Positions 43,129 through 51,016 are shown, counted from the stretch's first letter. The stretch: 64,000 nt of DNA from Streptomyces cyanogenus (GCF_017526105.1 NZ_CP071839.1:3836001-3900000); one strand, 5' to 3'. Notes: generated by a model from the letters alone, not told the origin. Program-made: numbers and translations.

Positions 43129-44505
43129 TCAGTCGGTGACCGGGTGCGGCAGGACGACCGGCGGCGTGCTCTCGACCGGCTGCTCGGGCACGTCGGGCCG
43201 GAAGGGCTTCAGGGCGGGGACGTCGGGGACCAGGTGGGCCGACTCGCGGCAGGTCTCGGCAGCGTCGCCGAGGGAGAGGTACGGCGTGCGGATGCGGGAC
43301 CAGCCGCCGGAGGTGTCGCCCGCCACGGCCAGACCGGGCCGTTCCGGGGCGATGGAGCAGGCGGCGGAGACCGCTTCGGGGGCGATGTCGCCCAGGGCCA
43401 TCTTGGCGGACGCTTCGTCGTTGACTCGGTGGCAAACGCGGCCGGTGAGCTGGGCGCGGAGCATGGTGGCGCCCTTGCCGAGTTCGGCGCCGAAGCGCTG
43501 TCCGCACACTTCCAGGTAGATGCCGGCGGCGCGGCCGAGCTGGGCGAGGCGGATGAGCTGGGTGACCATCTCGTCGCGCCGTTCCTCGTCCTTCTTTGTG
43601 GCGATCATAAAGAGTTCGGCCACCTCGTCCACGAACAGCACTACCGGTACCGGGCGTTCGTGCTCGGGCAGGCCCCAGATGTCGGAGGTGATTTCCTCGT
43701 CCGGGGTGCCGGGGGCGATGCCCTGGCGGGCCTTGATCAGGTCGTAGCGGTCCTCCATTTCCTTGACCAGCACCGGCAGCAGTTCAGCCGCCTGTTCCGG
43801 GTCGGTCGCGAGTGCGGAGAGCCGGGGCGCGAAGGGCGCCAGCTCGACACCCCGCTTGCAGTCGATGCCGACGAGGGCGACCGGCTGAGGAGCGAGTCCG
43901 GCGATGAGGTGCCGCAGGTACATGGACTTGCCGGACAGCGTGGCGCCAAGGGTGAGTTGGTGGGGGATGGTGCGGTAGTCGCGGACGAACGGCGTGGCGT
44001 CCTCTCGCAGTGCGACCGGCACCTTCAGGAAGCCGCCCGCGATCTTGCGCGGCATGCGCACCCGCCGTAAGACGTCGTAACCCACGAGCCGCAGCTCGAC
44101 GACCCCCGGCTTGACGGTCGTGACGTACACGGCGTGAACGCCCCACGCGTGCCGCAGGCGTTCGGCGGAGGCGGCGACGTCGGCGGGTTCCTGGCCCGGC
44201 GCCAGGCGGAGGCGTATCCGCAGCCCGGTCGTGGTGGGCCGGATGAGGCCCCGACGCGGCGGTACGGGCCGTACCACGCGCTGCGTCATGGCCTTCACGG
44301 CGAGCACCCGCAGCCGGGAGGGTGCCACGGTCAGGCCGCACGCTTCCATGACCGAGCCGTACGAGCTGAGCAGCCGGACCGTGGACACCGGCAGACCGAC
44401 CGTGGACCAGTACGCCGCCGGGTGCTTGGCCCGGGCGTAGGCGGCCCCGCCGCCGAGTGCGGCGACAGGACCACCCACTTCCAGAAGCGTCGTCAGGTCG
44501 GACAT
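43129..44505 (-). CDS. traSA: FtsK/SpoIIIE-type DNA translocase (Tra)
   Basis: This is the main conjugation protein, moving double-stranded DNA between hyphae. The 458-residue protein has a short N-terminal region, then a RecA-type motor: Walker A LGATLSGKSMYLRHLIAGL, Walker B VPVVLFVDEVAELF, and AGIYLEVCGQRFGAEL with LRAQLTGRVCHRV typical of FtsK/Tra. The start is ATG 44505, sharing one base with the upstream stop. The Walker A uses Ser (SGKS) as in other TraSA proteins. It is expected to be repressed by the element's GntR regulator. Confidence 0.93.
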   Translation of the reverse strand: MSDLTTLLEVGGPVAALGGGAAYARAKHPAAYWSTVGLPVSTVRLLSSYGSVMEACGLTVAPSRLRVLAVKAMTQRVVRPVPPRRGLIRPTTTGLRIRLRLAPGQEPADVAASAERLRHAWGVHAVYVTTVKPGVVELRLVGYDVLRRVRMPRKIAGGFLKVPVALREDATPFVRDYRTIPHQLTLGATLSGKSMYLRHLIAGLAPQPVALVGIDCKRGVELAPFAPRLSALATDPEQAAELLPVLVKEMEDRYDLIKARQGIAPGTPDEEITSDIWGLPEHERPVPVVLFVDEVAELFMIATKKDEERRDEMVTQLIRLAQLGRAAGIYLEVCGQRFGAELGKGATMLRAQLTGRVCHRVNDEASAKMALGDIAPEAVSAACSIAPERPGLAVAGDTSGGWSRIRTPYLSLGDAAETCRESAHLVPDVPALKPFRPDVPEQPVESTPPVVLPHPVTD

Positions 44506-44861
44506 CAGGCGGCGGCCCCGGTCGCGGCCGGGAAGGCGGCCGGAGTGACGGCAGCAGCGCGGTAGGCGATGCCGTGGCGCTGCTGGCCGTTGAAGACGGA
44601 CTCCCACGGCCGGGCGACGAGGCCCGGCAGCGAGACCGGCGCGCCGAGAGTCAGCCCCTCGGAGATGCCGCCCTCCGGAACGGTGACCTTGATGAGCGAC
44701 GACTCGCCGTCCTCGATGTAGACGACGCCGATGGTCATCAGCGCCTCGCCGCTGTTTGCGTCCTTGGCGATCTCGCCGGTCTGCCGGTCGCGGACCTTCG
44801 GCTCGGGGGCCTCGGTGAGGAGGATCGTCGCTCCGGAGGTCTCCACGCGGATGGTGCGCAA
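44505..44861 (-). CDS. SCO3933-family regulatory protein
   Basis: This 118-residue protein starts at TTG 44861 with AGGAG eight bases upstream. It is beta-rich: MRTIRVETSGATILLTEAPE, KVRDRQTGEIAKDANSGEAL, VYIEDGESSLIKVTVPEGG, then PVSLPGLVARPWESVFNGQ. It is recognised as the SCO3933-type protein that precedes tra in many Streptomyces AICEs; the role is unknown but likely regulatory or in relaxed DNA processing. It is the first gene of the leftward transfer operon, directly after operator site B. Confidence 0.75.
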   Translation of the reverse strand: MRTIRVETSGATILLTEAPEPKVRDRQTGEIAKDANSGEALMTIGVVYIEDGESSLIKVTVPEGGISEGLTLGAPVSLPGLVARPWESVFNGQQRHGIAYRAAAVTPAAFPAATGAAA

Positions 44862-44876
44862 GGCACACTCCTATCT

Positions 44877-44892
44877 ACTTGTCTATACAAGG
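44877..44892. promoter_or_regulatory. GntR operator (site B) before transfer operon
   Basis: ACTTGT-CTAT-ACAAGG is an inverted repeat (CTTGT/ACAAG) located just upstream of the ribosome site of the first tra-operon gene. Confidence 0.7.
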
Positions 44893-44950
44893 TGGGTTCT
44901 GCGAGCCCCTTGATCGGGATCACGCACTCACCCTGCCACACAACTTGCCC

Positions 44951-44966
44951 ACTCGTCTATACGAGT
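44951..44966. promoter_or_regulatory. GntR operator (site C), perfect palindrome
   Basis: ACTCGT-CTAT-ACGAGT has perfect 6-bp arms in the divergent region between the tra operon and the gene at 45040. With site B it could control both directions. Confidence 0.75.
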
Positions 44967-45039
44967 AAGCGTGTTGGGGCGTACGAGTTCGGAGAAGCGC
45001 CCTGCGCCCCATGTCAGACCCACCCGTCAGAATCCCCCC

Positions 45040-45405
45040 ATGCTGATAGCGACCAACGGCCGTGGCTACGAGCTGAAGCGCCCCACGAAGCCGGCAGTAG
45101 GAACCATGCTCGCCAACCTGAGACGCGGAAACGAGTACTTGATCCTTGAGCGCCGGGACGAGGAACGGGAGGGCGACTGGTACATCCAGGTCTGGTTCCG
45201 CGACAACAACACCTACCAGCTGGAGTACCGCGACGGTGTCCCCGCAGAGCACTACCAGACCCGAACGGTGTCCCAGGAGAAGGTCTTGCAGGCTCTCCTC
45301 GGCTGGATGCTCGACAAGCCCGACTGGCGAGAGAGCTTCATGTGGACCAACCTCGGCCACATGTTCGCGTCGGCCGCCGACGGAGAGGACGAGCCGACCG
45401 CTTAG
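45040..45405 (+). CDS. conserved hypothetical protein (121 aa) of the AICE
   Basis: This is a beta-sheet-rich small protein: LIATNGRGYELKRPTKPAVG, NEYLILERRDEEREGDWYIQ, VWFRDNNTYQLEYRDGVPAE. It looks like an SH3/immunity-type fold but no family is recognised. The ATG at 45040 lacks a ribosome site (preceded by AATCCCCCC) so the message may be leaderless. It diverges from the tra operon around site C and may be repressed with it. Confidence 0.65.
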   Translation: MLIATNGRGYELKRPTKPAVGTMLANLRRGNEYLILERRDEEREGDWYIQVWFRDNNTYQLEYRDGVPAEHYQTRTVSQEKVLQALLGWMLDKPDWRESFMWTNLGHMFASAADGEDEPTA

Positions 45406-45427
45406 AGCTGTGCCGTCGCCCACCTGG

Positions 45428-46216
45428 TCACGTGGCCGGAAGCTGGTACGCCAGAACGTACGCGTCCGCCGCCATCACCGTGTCGCAGACCTCGACGGCC
45501 CGACCCTCGGTGTCGAAGGCCGTCCGGATGAGGTGGATGACCGGCACGCCAGCGGCCAGCCGGAGCGTCTTCACCTCTGCGGGCGAGGGCATCCGGGCGC
45601 GGATCTCTTCCTCGAAGTGGTCGAGGCGGTGGCCCAGCTCTTCCAGGCGGGCATAGATGCCGCCGGGCCCGGGGTTGGGTTCCGCGATCGGGGTCCCGCG
45701 GGCGACGTCGAGCGGGAGGTAGGAGGTGGCGAACTCCACCGGCCGCCCGTCGAGCAGGTACCGGCGCCGACGAGCCAGCACGCGCCGCACCGAGCCCAGC
45801 CGGGCGGAGACGTCCTGGCTGGCCTTCTCCTCCTTGACCTCCAGGCTGTCGACCTGGGGGTGACTGCCGGCCGCGTCGGCCTCCACGATGAACGCGGACT
45901 TGCCCTGCTCCCTGTGCCGCCGGGCGAAACGGTCCGAGGCGAGCCGCCGCACGGGCGGTCGTGGTCGCACGAAGACTCCCCTACCGTGCTCGGCGTGCAC
46001 CAGGCCCTCACCCTGGAGGATGGAGAAGGCGTTGCGGACCGTCATCCGGGACACCCCGAAGTGATCGACAAGGTCGGCTTCCGAGGGCAGCTTCTCGCCC
46101 TCGCGGAATCGCCCACGGTCGATGGCCTCGCGCAGCTGGTCGGCGATCTGCCGGAAGACCGCACGATCGCTCGTGGGGTCGAGATCACCGAGGAGGCCCG
46201 AAGAAAGAGGGCTCAC
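45428..46216 (-). CDS. GntR/HutC-family repressor (KorSA-like)
   Basis: This 262-residue regulator has an N-terminal GntR winged helix (RQIADQLREAIDRGRFREGE, KLPSEADLVDHFGVSRMTVR) and a C-terminal UTRA effector domain (~95-255, ending EVCDTVMAADAYVLAYQL). pSAM2 KorSA, of the same family and position, represses the activator pra and itself. The start is GTG 46216 after AAAGGAG. The operator-like sites A-E resemble the binding site of the related HutC-type regulator DasR (ACTGGTCTAGACCAGT), which supports them as targets. Confidence 0.92.
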   Translation of the reverse strand: MSPLSSGLLGDLDPTSDRAVFRQIADQLREAIDRGRFREGEKLPSEADLVDHFGVSRMTVRNAFSILQGEGLVHAEHGRGVFVRPRPPVRRLASDRFARRHREQGKSAFIVEADAAGSHPQVDSLEVKEEKASQDVSARLGSVRRVLARRRRYLLDGRPVEFATSYLPLDVARGTPIAEPNPGPGGIYARLEELGHRLDHFEEEIRARMPSPAEVKTLRLAAGVPVIHLIRTAFDTEGRAVEVCDTVMAADAYVLAYQLPAT

Positions 46217-46229
46217 GTGAGTACTCCTT

Positions 46230-46245
46230 TAGGTATCTAGACGAG
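46230..46245. promoter_or_regulatory. GntR operator-like half-site (site D) before its own gene
   Basis: AGGTAT-CTAG-ACGAGT keeps one arm and the CTAG centre of the consensus, between the GntR start and the NUDIX start. This suggests autoregulation. Confidence 0.5.
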
Positions 46246-46301
46246 TGGGCGAGTGTTGTTGCTACGGTGGAGAGCCTAGCCAGCCGAGAGGGCCGAGGAA
46301 C

Positions 46302-46733
46302 GTGAGCACTGAACGCCCGCACTCCGTGAGCGTCGCCGGGGTCGTCGTGGACGACCAAGGCCGGGCCCTCCTGATCCAGCGCCGGGACAACGGCAAGTGG
46401 GAGCCGCCGGGCGGTGTCCTCGAACGCGAGGAGACCATCCCGGAAGCCCTCCAGCGCGAGGTCCTCGAAGAGACCGGAATCAAGATCGCCGTTCCGGCGA
46501 CCCTGACCGGCGTCTACAAGAACATGAAGGGCCTGATCGTCTCGCTGGTCTTCCGCTGTGAAGCCGCCGACGGTGTGCCCACCACCGGTGACGAGACCCG
46601 CGCACTGCGCTGGGCCCCCCGCGAAGAGGTCACCGAGCTTGCCGACGAGGCGTACGCGATCCGAGTCCTGGACGCACTCGACGCGACGACCCCGCCGGCC
46701 ATCCGCGCCCACGACGGCGTGAAACTCGTCTAG
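46302..46733 (+). CDS. NUDIX hydrolase, Pif-like candidate
   Basis: This 143-residue NUDIX protein has the box seen as GGVLEREETIPEALQREVLE then ETGI, matching GX5EX7REUXEEXGU. The start is GTG 46302 after GAGGAAC; an upstream start at 46245 would lack conserved sequence. In pSAM2 the NUDIX protein Pif blocks redundant transfer into cells that already carry the element, and it likewise sits by the korSA/pra genes. By position this is the Pif candidate. It could equally be a house-cleaning pyrophosphatase. Confidence 0.85.
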   Translation: MSTERPHSVSVAGVVVDDQGRALLIQRRDNGKWEPPGGVLEREETIPEALQREVLEETGIKIAVPATLTGVYKNMKGLIVSLVFRCEAADGVPTTGDETRALRWAPREEVTELADEAYAIRVLDALDATTPPAIRAHDGVKLV

Positions 46734-46773
46734 CCCGAACCCGCTGCACATGGCGGCCTACCAGCACGAAGGA

Positions 46774-46789
46774 ACTTGTATGCACGAGT
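46774..46789. promoter_or_regulatory. GntR operator (site E) over the HATPase start codon
   Basis: ACTTGT-ATGC-ACGAGT, followed by a second ACGAGT at 46792-46797, covers the ATG at 46780. Repressor bound here would block initiation or a leaderless transcript. Confidence 0.6.
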
Positions 46790-47208
46790 ATACGAGTGCA
46801 GCCCGGGTCTGGGGACTGAGTTGCCCAGGATTCCCGGAAGAAGTGAGTCGGGCCCGCCGCTGGACCCGCGACATCCTGCGCGGCTCCCCCTTAGCCGAAG
46901 ACGCCGAGCTGATCGTGAGCGAGCTGAGCGCGAACGCGATCCTCCACACCGCCAGCGGCCAGGAGTACGGCAGCTTCCACCTGGCGGTCGCCGTCTCGGC
47001 TCAGGTGGTCGCGGTGTCCGTCACGGACGACGGTGGTACGGCCACGGCCCCGAAGGTCGAGCACCAGGACCAGGACGCCGAACACGGCCGGGGACTGGGC
47101 ATGGTCACCGCCATCGCTCACCGGGTCGTCGTCCACGACAGCGACCAGGGCCACACGGTCACCGCGGAGTTGTACGCGGACACCCGCCTGGGAGGCCACC
47201 CATGCTGA
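46780..47208 (+). CDS. RsbW/SpoIIAB-like ATP-binding protein
   Basis: This 142-residue GHKL ATPase-domain protein has N box ELSANAILHT, G1 VSVTDDGGTA and G2 HGRGLGMVTAIAHR. Stand-alone GHKL domains of this kind in Streptomyces are anti-sigma kinase-like regulators. The start is ATG 46780 with AAGGA upstream. Its 3' end overlaps the next gene by 7 nt. A similar gene lies outside the element at 61680-62168. Confidence 0.85.
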   Translation: MHEYTSAARVWGLSCPGFPEEVSRARRWTRDILRGSPLAEDAELIVSELSANAILHTASGQEYGSFHLAVAVSAQVVAVSVTDDGGTATAPKVEHQDQDAEHGRGLGMVTAIAHRVVVHDSDQGHTVTAELYADTRLGGHPC

Positions 47209-47582
47209 AGCCGCCGCAGTGGGGCTACTGGTGCGAGTGCTGGACCGAGGACCTGACCGAGCAGCGGGGGCCGGCACTGCTGGCATCGTTCGACGCCTAC
47301 TCGGCACCCCAGGCCGACCGTTGGGTAGCGGTCGCACTCCGCACGATCTCACCGGCCCTGGACGCGGACGCCTCCGATGAGGCATGGGAGTGGCTGTACG
47401 AGGGCCGCATCGAAACCCGTCGAGCCTTGCTGCGCGCCGAGCCGTGCACAATGTCAGTGACCCACGCCCAGACCCGCATCACCTGGACGATCCGACCGGT
47501 GCTCTTCCTGCCCCTCGCGCTCCGTCAGGCGGCTGAACTCCCAGCATGTGCTCACGACTTCAAGCCTCGCCAGACAGACTGA
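47202..47582 (+). CDS. AICE hypothetical protein with paralogue at 53781
   Basis: This 126-residue protein begins YWCECWTEDLTEQRGPALLA, is acidic, and has the segment ADRWVAVALRTISPALDADA. It shares most residues with the protein at 53781-54167, and the DNA following both genes (GAGTTACAACTTTCTCTAC) is the same. No known domain is seen. The ATG overlaps the upstream stop. The pair shows that the AICE and the tandem segment have a common ancestor element. Confidence 0.8.
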   Translation: MLKPPQWGYWCECWTEDLTEQRGPALLASFDAYSAPQADRWVAVALRTISPALDADASDEAWEWLYEGRIETRRALLRAEPCTMSVTHAQTRITWTIRPVLFLPLALRQAAELPACAHDFKPRQTD

Positions 47583-47882
47583 GTTACAACTTTCTCTACC
47601 GGTTCAAGGCGGCTCGCTCCGCTCCCCGCGCGCGGCCCGGCCCCCGGCCGGGCCTGCGCTCCTGCCTTCGTCCCGCTCCAGCCCGGTCGGCGTCCGTGCC
47701 GCGCACAGCATCATCCGCCTACCGCCGCACCCGTGACGTGTCGTCCGCAGGGAGGAAGCCGAGCTTGCCGTTCAGAAGTTCCTGTGGTGGGGGGCAAGTC
47801 TGTGTGGGATCATCGCTGTCCAGGTGATGAAAGCGTGACCAACGCCAGGAAGCGCCAGCTTCCAGTTCATTGTGGGGGCAGA
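47583..47882 (+). other. 300-nt noncoding border between AICE backbone and AT-rich cargo
   Basis: It starts with GAGTTACAACTTTCTCTAC, also present at 54168, then GC-rich sequence with GCCCGGCC runs. Base composition falls sharply towards the end. An in-frame GTG at 47835 could extend the next protein by 16 codons. No RNA gene is recognised. Confidence 0.5.
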
Positions 47883-48272
47883 ATGGACATCGAACTCGTT
47901 GCAGCCACCAGCTCAGTTTTGCTGGCACAAGGGTTCTTGGCGGAAGCCGGAAAAAGCGCATGGCAGGGAACGACTGCACTGCTGGAAACCATTCGCAGAC
48001 GTTTTCAGGGCAATAACAACGCTGAGTCCACCTTGGAAAAGTTGGAGCAAGACCCGCGAAACGAAGCAGTCATGGCGAGGATGACTCACTGGCTCACAAC
48101 CGCCATGCTCGAAGATGCCCAATTCTTTGGTACCGTGCGAAACTTTGTAGAACAAGCACCTAGCCCCTCTGTGAACTCAGAGGTGATTGCCAAGGTTTAC
48201 AACAATTACCAGAACGCCAAGATCGGTAAGATCGTCAACGTAGAGACGGTGCATGGCGACTTGAATTTCTAG
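47883..48272 (+). CDS. BELL-type amyloid-effector candidate (129 aa)
   Basis: This small cytosolic or membrane-active effector candidate has an N-terminal ~100 residues that are helical with an amphipathic/hydrophobic start (MDIELVAATSSVLLAQGFLA), in keeping with BELL effector domains that resemble fungal HeLo pore-forming domains. The C-terminal 13 residues, 117-129 (IVNVETVHGDLNF), align with residues 23-35 of the next protein (VVHVSHVAGGINV): five identical (V118/V24, V120/V26, V123/V29, G125/G31, N128/N34) and several similar. This is the arrangement of BASS amyloid-signalling pairs. The BELL fold itself is inferred from layout and not proven. Codon use is AT-richer than the neighbourhood. 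The NLR lies 37 nt downstream, so an operon is likely. Confidence 0.75.
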   Translation: MDIELVAATSSVLLAQGFLAEAGKSAWQGTTALLETIRRRFQGNNNAESTLEKLEQDPRNEAVMARMTHWLTTAMLEDAQFFGTVRNFVEQAPSPSVNSEVIAKVYNNYQNAKIGKIVNVETVHGDLNF

Positions 48273-48309
48273 CCATCAGCTGATCAGCGGAATGCGTGAG
48301 GCTGCAATC

Positions 48310-50595
48310 ATGGGCAAAAGAGATAAAAAGAAGGCTGCACGCAACAAAAAGAAGCCTCCCTCCTCTCCTCGCACCGTTGTACATGTCTCCCACGTTGCCG
48401 GCGGTATCAATGTCGATCGGCATGGAGAAAGTGGACACGTCGCGCCAATAAGCGCAGAAAACGCCGTAACGACATCTATACGTCCCGCCCAGCTGCCCGC
48501 TGACGATCCCGAATTCGTAGGGCGATCCCAGGAGCTCTCCGATCTTTTGGAGTTTTTCAAAGAAAGGACCCCCCAAGGAGGGACCGTATCAATCTCTGGC
48601 CCGCCAGGAGTCGGAAAAACCGCCCTTGCCACGAGGCTCGGGCACGCCCTGGCGCCCTCCTATCCTGACGCTCAGATATACGTGAACCTAAACGGGGCAG
48701 ACGGCAAAGGAGTCGATCTAGAGCAGATTATCGATAACATTCTACACGCGCTCGGGCTTTCCGGCCCAGATCTCCCCGAGGCCTTCGACGCGAAAATCAA
48801 TCAGTTTCGCTCGGCACTGGCCACGAGGCGAGTTTTGTTGATCCTGGATAATGCCGCTAGTGAATCTCAGGTGAGGCCACTCCTCCCAGGCAATTCGGGT
48901 TGCGCGACCGTTATTACTAGTCGAAATAACCTGTCAGGACTCGTCGGCGTCAGGCGATCATCCCTTGCAACACTCAGCCGCAACGATGGCCTGGACCTCC
49001 TGCACAGAACAATTGGCCACGATAGGGTGGACGCAGATATCACGGCAGCACACCTCATTGTCGACCTATGCGGCGGCCTGCCATTGGCTCTAAGGATCTC
49101 AGCCAACAAATTGCGCGATAGAGTGACTTGGCCACTGGCATACTATGCCTCTCGCCTTCAGGATGAGCGGCGTAGACTCCAACTCTTGCAAGCTGGCGAT
49201 TTGGCCGTGCGGGCGAGCTTCATTCTCTAGTATGAGAGTCTACCCGCGACCCTCAAGCATGTATTCAAGATTCTAGGCGTAGTCCCGGCATCCAGTTTTT
49301 CGTCCGAGCTGGTTGCAAATCTCGCGGATCTCGGAGAGTTCGAATGCGAAGACATTCTTGAAGATCTTCTAGATGCCAACTTGGTGCAGCTGAGTCCGCT
49401 ACCCGGCCGGTATAAGATGCACGACCTGATCAGAGCATTCGCTCACGAATGCCTTGAGGGCGAAGAAGGCATTGATCACGCCAGCTCCCTCGTCACGGGT
49501 ATGACTAACTGGTATGCCCATATGGTCGACGAAGCCAGCGATGCCATCTTCGGCAGCAGGGAGGCGGGAAAGAACTTCCAAGCAAACCCGCAAGCCGCCA
49601 CGGATTGGCTAGAGAGCGAGGTCGCTGCGATTGCGGAAGTAGTCGAGGCTGCTTACAAGAATGGCTCTGATGACCTCTTGCTTAGAATCTCGTCGAACCT
49701 TACGACTTTCTTCCAGAGGAGATTTCACCCTAACGTATGGCGTACCGTGACCTCCTTTGCTGTCCAATCTGCGCGCCGTCTCGGATGCAATCATTGCATC
49801 ATAAATGCACTGATTGAGCGTATCAAGGCAGGCGAGAGAACTCATATCCATGAGGACTCTATAAGCATGCTTGACGAAGCACGACAGTTGTCCAGGGAAC
49901 TAGGAAGCCCTCGCACGGAATCCAGAGTTTTGACCCAGCTGGCAAAGGTGGCTTCGGACCGAGGGAAGCACGTTGAGGCCGAGAAACTGCTCCAGCGGTC
50001 TCTTCAATTGCTGAAGGTTAGCAATGATTCTCATCAATTGGGACACGGCTATCTCGAACTAGGAGAGATCCACCTGCGTCTGAAGGCCCCGCGCGAAGCC
50101 AAGCGCTACTACGAAATGGCGAGGCAGCGATTCCTTGCAGGGAATGATCGCCATTGCCAAGGTACGGCACTTCGACGGATCGCCAAGATCTACCTAAAGC
50201 AGAAGGAATTTGACGAAGCAGCTTCCTCGGCGGGTAAGGCCGCCCAACAATTCCGGGCGGTGCATGACCTTCATTGCCTGGCTATGACTTATACGGATTT
50301 GGCGGATATTTACATAGCTCAGAATGAGCCAGATCGGGCTAGGGCAATGCTCGCTAAGGCGTGCGATCACTTCAAAACGGTGCACGATGACGGCTGTCTT
50401 ATATGGACTTTGCGACAATGGGCATCTCTGGAAGACAAAGATGGACGCACAAAATCGGCAGAGGATAAGAGGGTCCTAGCGCAAAGTCTGGCCTCGCGTC
50501 AGAAGCAACTTTCCCGTCCAGCTCTTCATTCCGACACAGGTCCTAACAGGGCTCAAGCTGATAGGGATGCCGCAACGAAGCGCATGCGTGCCTGA
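48310..50595 (+). pseudogene. NLR-like STAND ATPase (NB-ARC + TPR) interrupted by one TAG
   Basis: An intact frame runs from ATG 48310 to TGA 50595 apart from TAG at 49228-49230. Order: basic Lys-rich tail, amyloid-type motif (residues 23-35), NB-ARC with Walker A SGPPGVGKTALATRL, Walker B RVLLILDNA, sensor CATVITSRNNL and CGGLPLALRI, then the stop, then a winged-helix/MHD region YKMHDLIRAFAHE and TPR-like repeats (~500-740, e.g. HQLGHGYLELGEIHLRLKAP). At the stop the family usually has AVRASFDLSY; here it reads AVRASFIL-stop-YESLPATL, so a Ser TCG/TCA to TAG change fits. The two halves could be translated separately (302 aa; C-terminal part from ~49381). Amber readthrough, sequencing error or pseudogenisation are alternatives. 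Confidence 0.85.
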
Positions 50596-50925
50596 GCGCC
50601 GGCCCACGCCGTCGTAGCTGACTGCGGTCAGTTGGGGGTCAGGAGGCAGTCGAGGCTGGCACAGCACAGTCCGGCCGGCCGGCGGATTGCTCTAGTCGAA
50701 CACCGGCAACGTGGCTGAGGCCGGTGGGGGTACAGCGAGACATACGCGCGCCTAGTTTGCTGGCGCACTCGCCGTCGTGGCTGGCTTTCGTGGGCTTGGG
50801 TTCGTGCCACTGTCGTGCCACATACATAGGTCAGCTGCGGTCAACTGGGGTGTCCTGCGGTTGGGTTTCCGGCCGCCTCACGTGGTACCGAAGCTCCAGG
50901 TCACCGGCATTGCTCCCCAGCCTCG
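50596..50925. other. right end of AICE, integrase arm region, no gene
   Basis: It holds two similar motifs, CTGCGGTCAGTTGGGG (50622) and CTGCGGTCAACTGGGG (50831), and the paired CGTGCCAC repeat at 50803. These look like protein-binding sites of attP. No coding frame is supported. Confidence 0.5.
50803..50821. promoter_or_regulatory. right arm-type integrase sites
   Basis: CGTGCCAC-TGT-CGTGCCAC has the same 11-bp period and sequence as the left pair at 38967-38985. Confidence 0.6.
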
Positions 50926-50968
50926 CTCCTAAAGCGGGTGTCGCAGGTTCGAATCCTGCCGGGGGCAC
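50926..50968 (+). repeat. attR of AICE / shared internal att of tandem array
   Basis: An exact 43-bp copy of the tRNA-Arg 3' part (CTCCTAAAGCGG ... GGGGGCAC). It is the 3' third of a tRNA only and is not a functional tRNA. Confidence 0.95.
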
Positions 50969-50974
50969 CAGTTC

Positions 50975-51016
50975 AGAGGGGTCTCACCTACAAACGTTTG
51001 TAGGTGAGACCCCTCT
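50975..51016. terminator. 42-bp perfect palindrome next to att
   Basis: Arms 50975-50995 and 50996-51016 (AGAGGGGTCTCACCTACAAAC) are perfectly complementary with no spacer. It begins 7 nt after the att copy, so it is probably the terminator of the ancestral tRNA-Arg gene carried along with an att site; it can act in both directions. Confidence 0.8.

Larger units (their letters stand above)
38905..50968 (+). mobile_element. AICE of pSAM2 type in tRNA-Arg(CCT)
   Basis: This ~12.1-kb element is bounded by 43-bp repeats. It has the module order of actinomycete integrative and conjugative elements: int-xis-repSA (integration, excision, rolling-circle replication), Spd genes, FtsK-like tra, an SCO3933-like gene, a GntR (KorSA-like) repressor with NUDIX and HATPase genes, then cargo. 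Int-proximal genes are GC-rich; the cargo (47.8-50.6 kb) is clearly AT-richer and looks recently acquired. All key transfer genes appear intact except the unusual repSA start. Confidence 0.9.

Noticed and set aside
49228..49230. Programmed amber decoding (pyrrolysine or suppressor) of the NLR stop
   Set aside because: Nothing in the window supports it and Streptomyces does not normally use TAG as sense; a point mutation is simpler.
50931..50969. A second functional tRNA-Arg gene
   Set aside because: Only the 3' third is present; it is an att copy.
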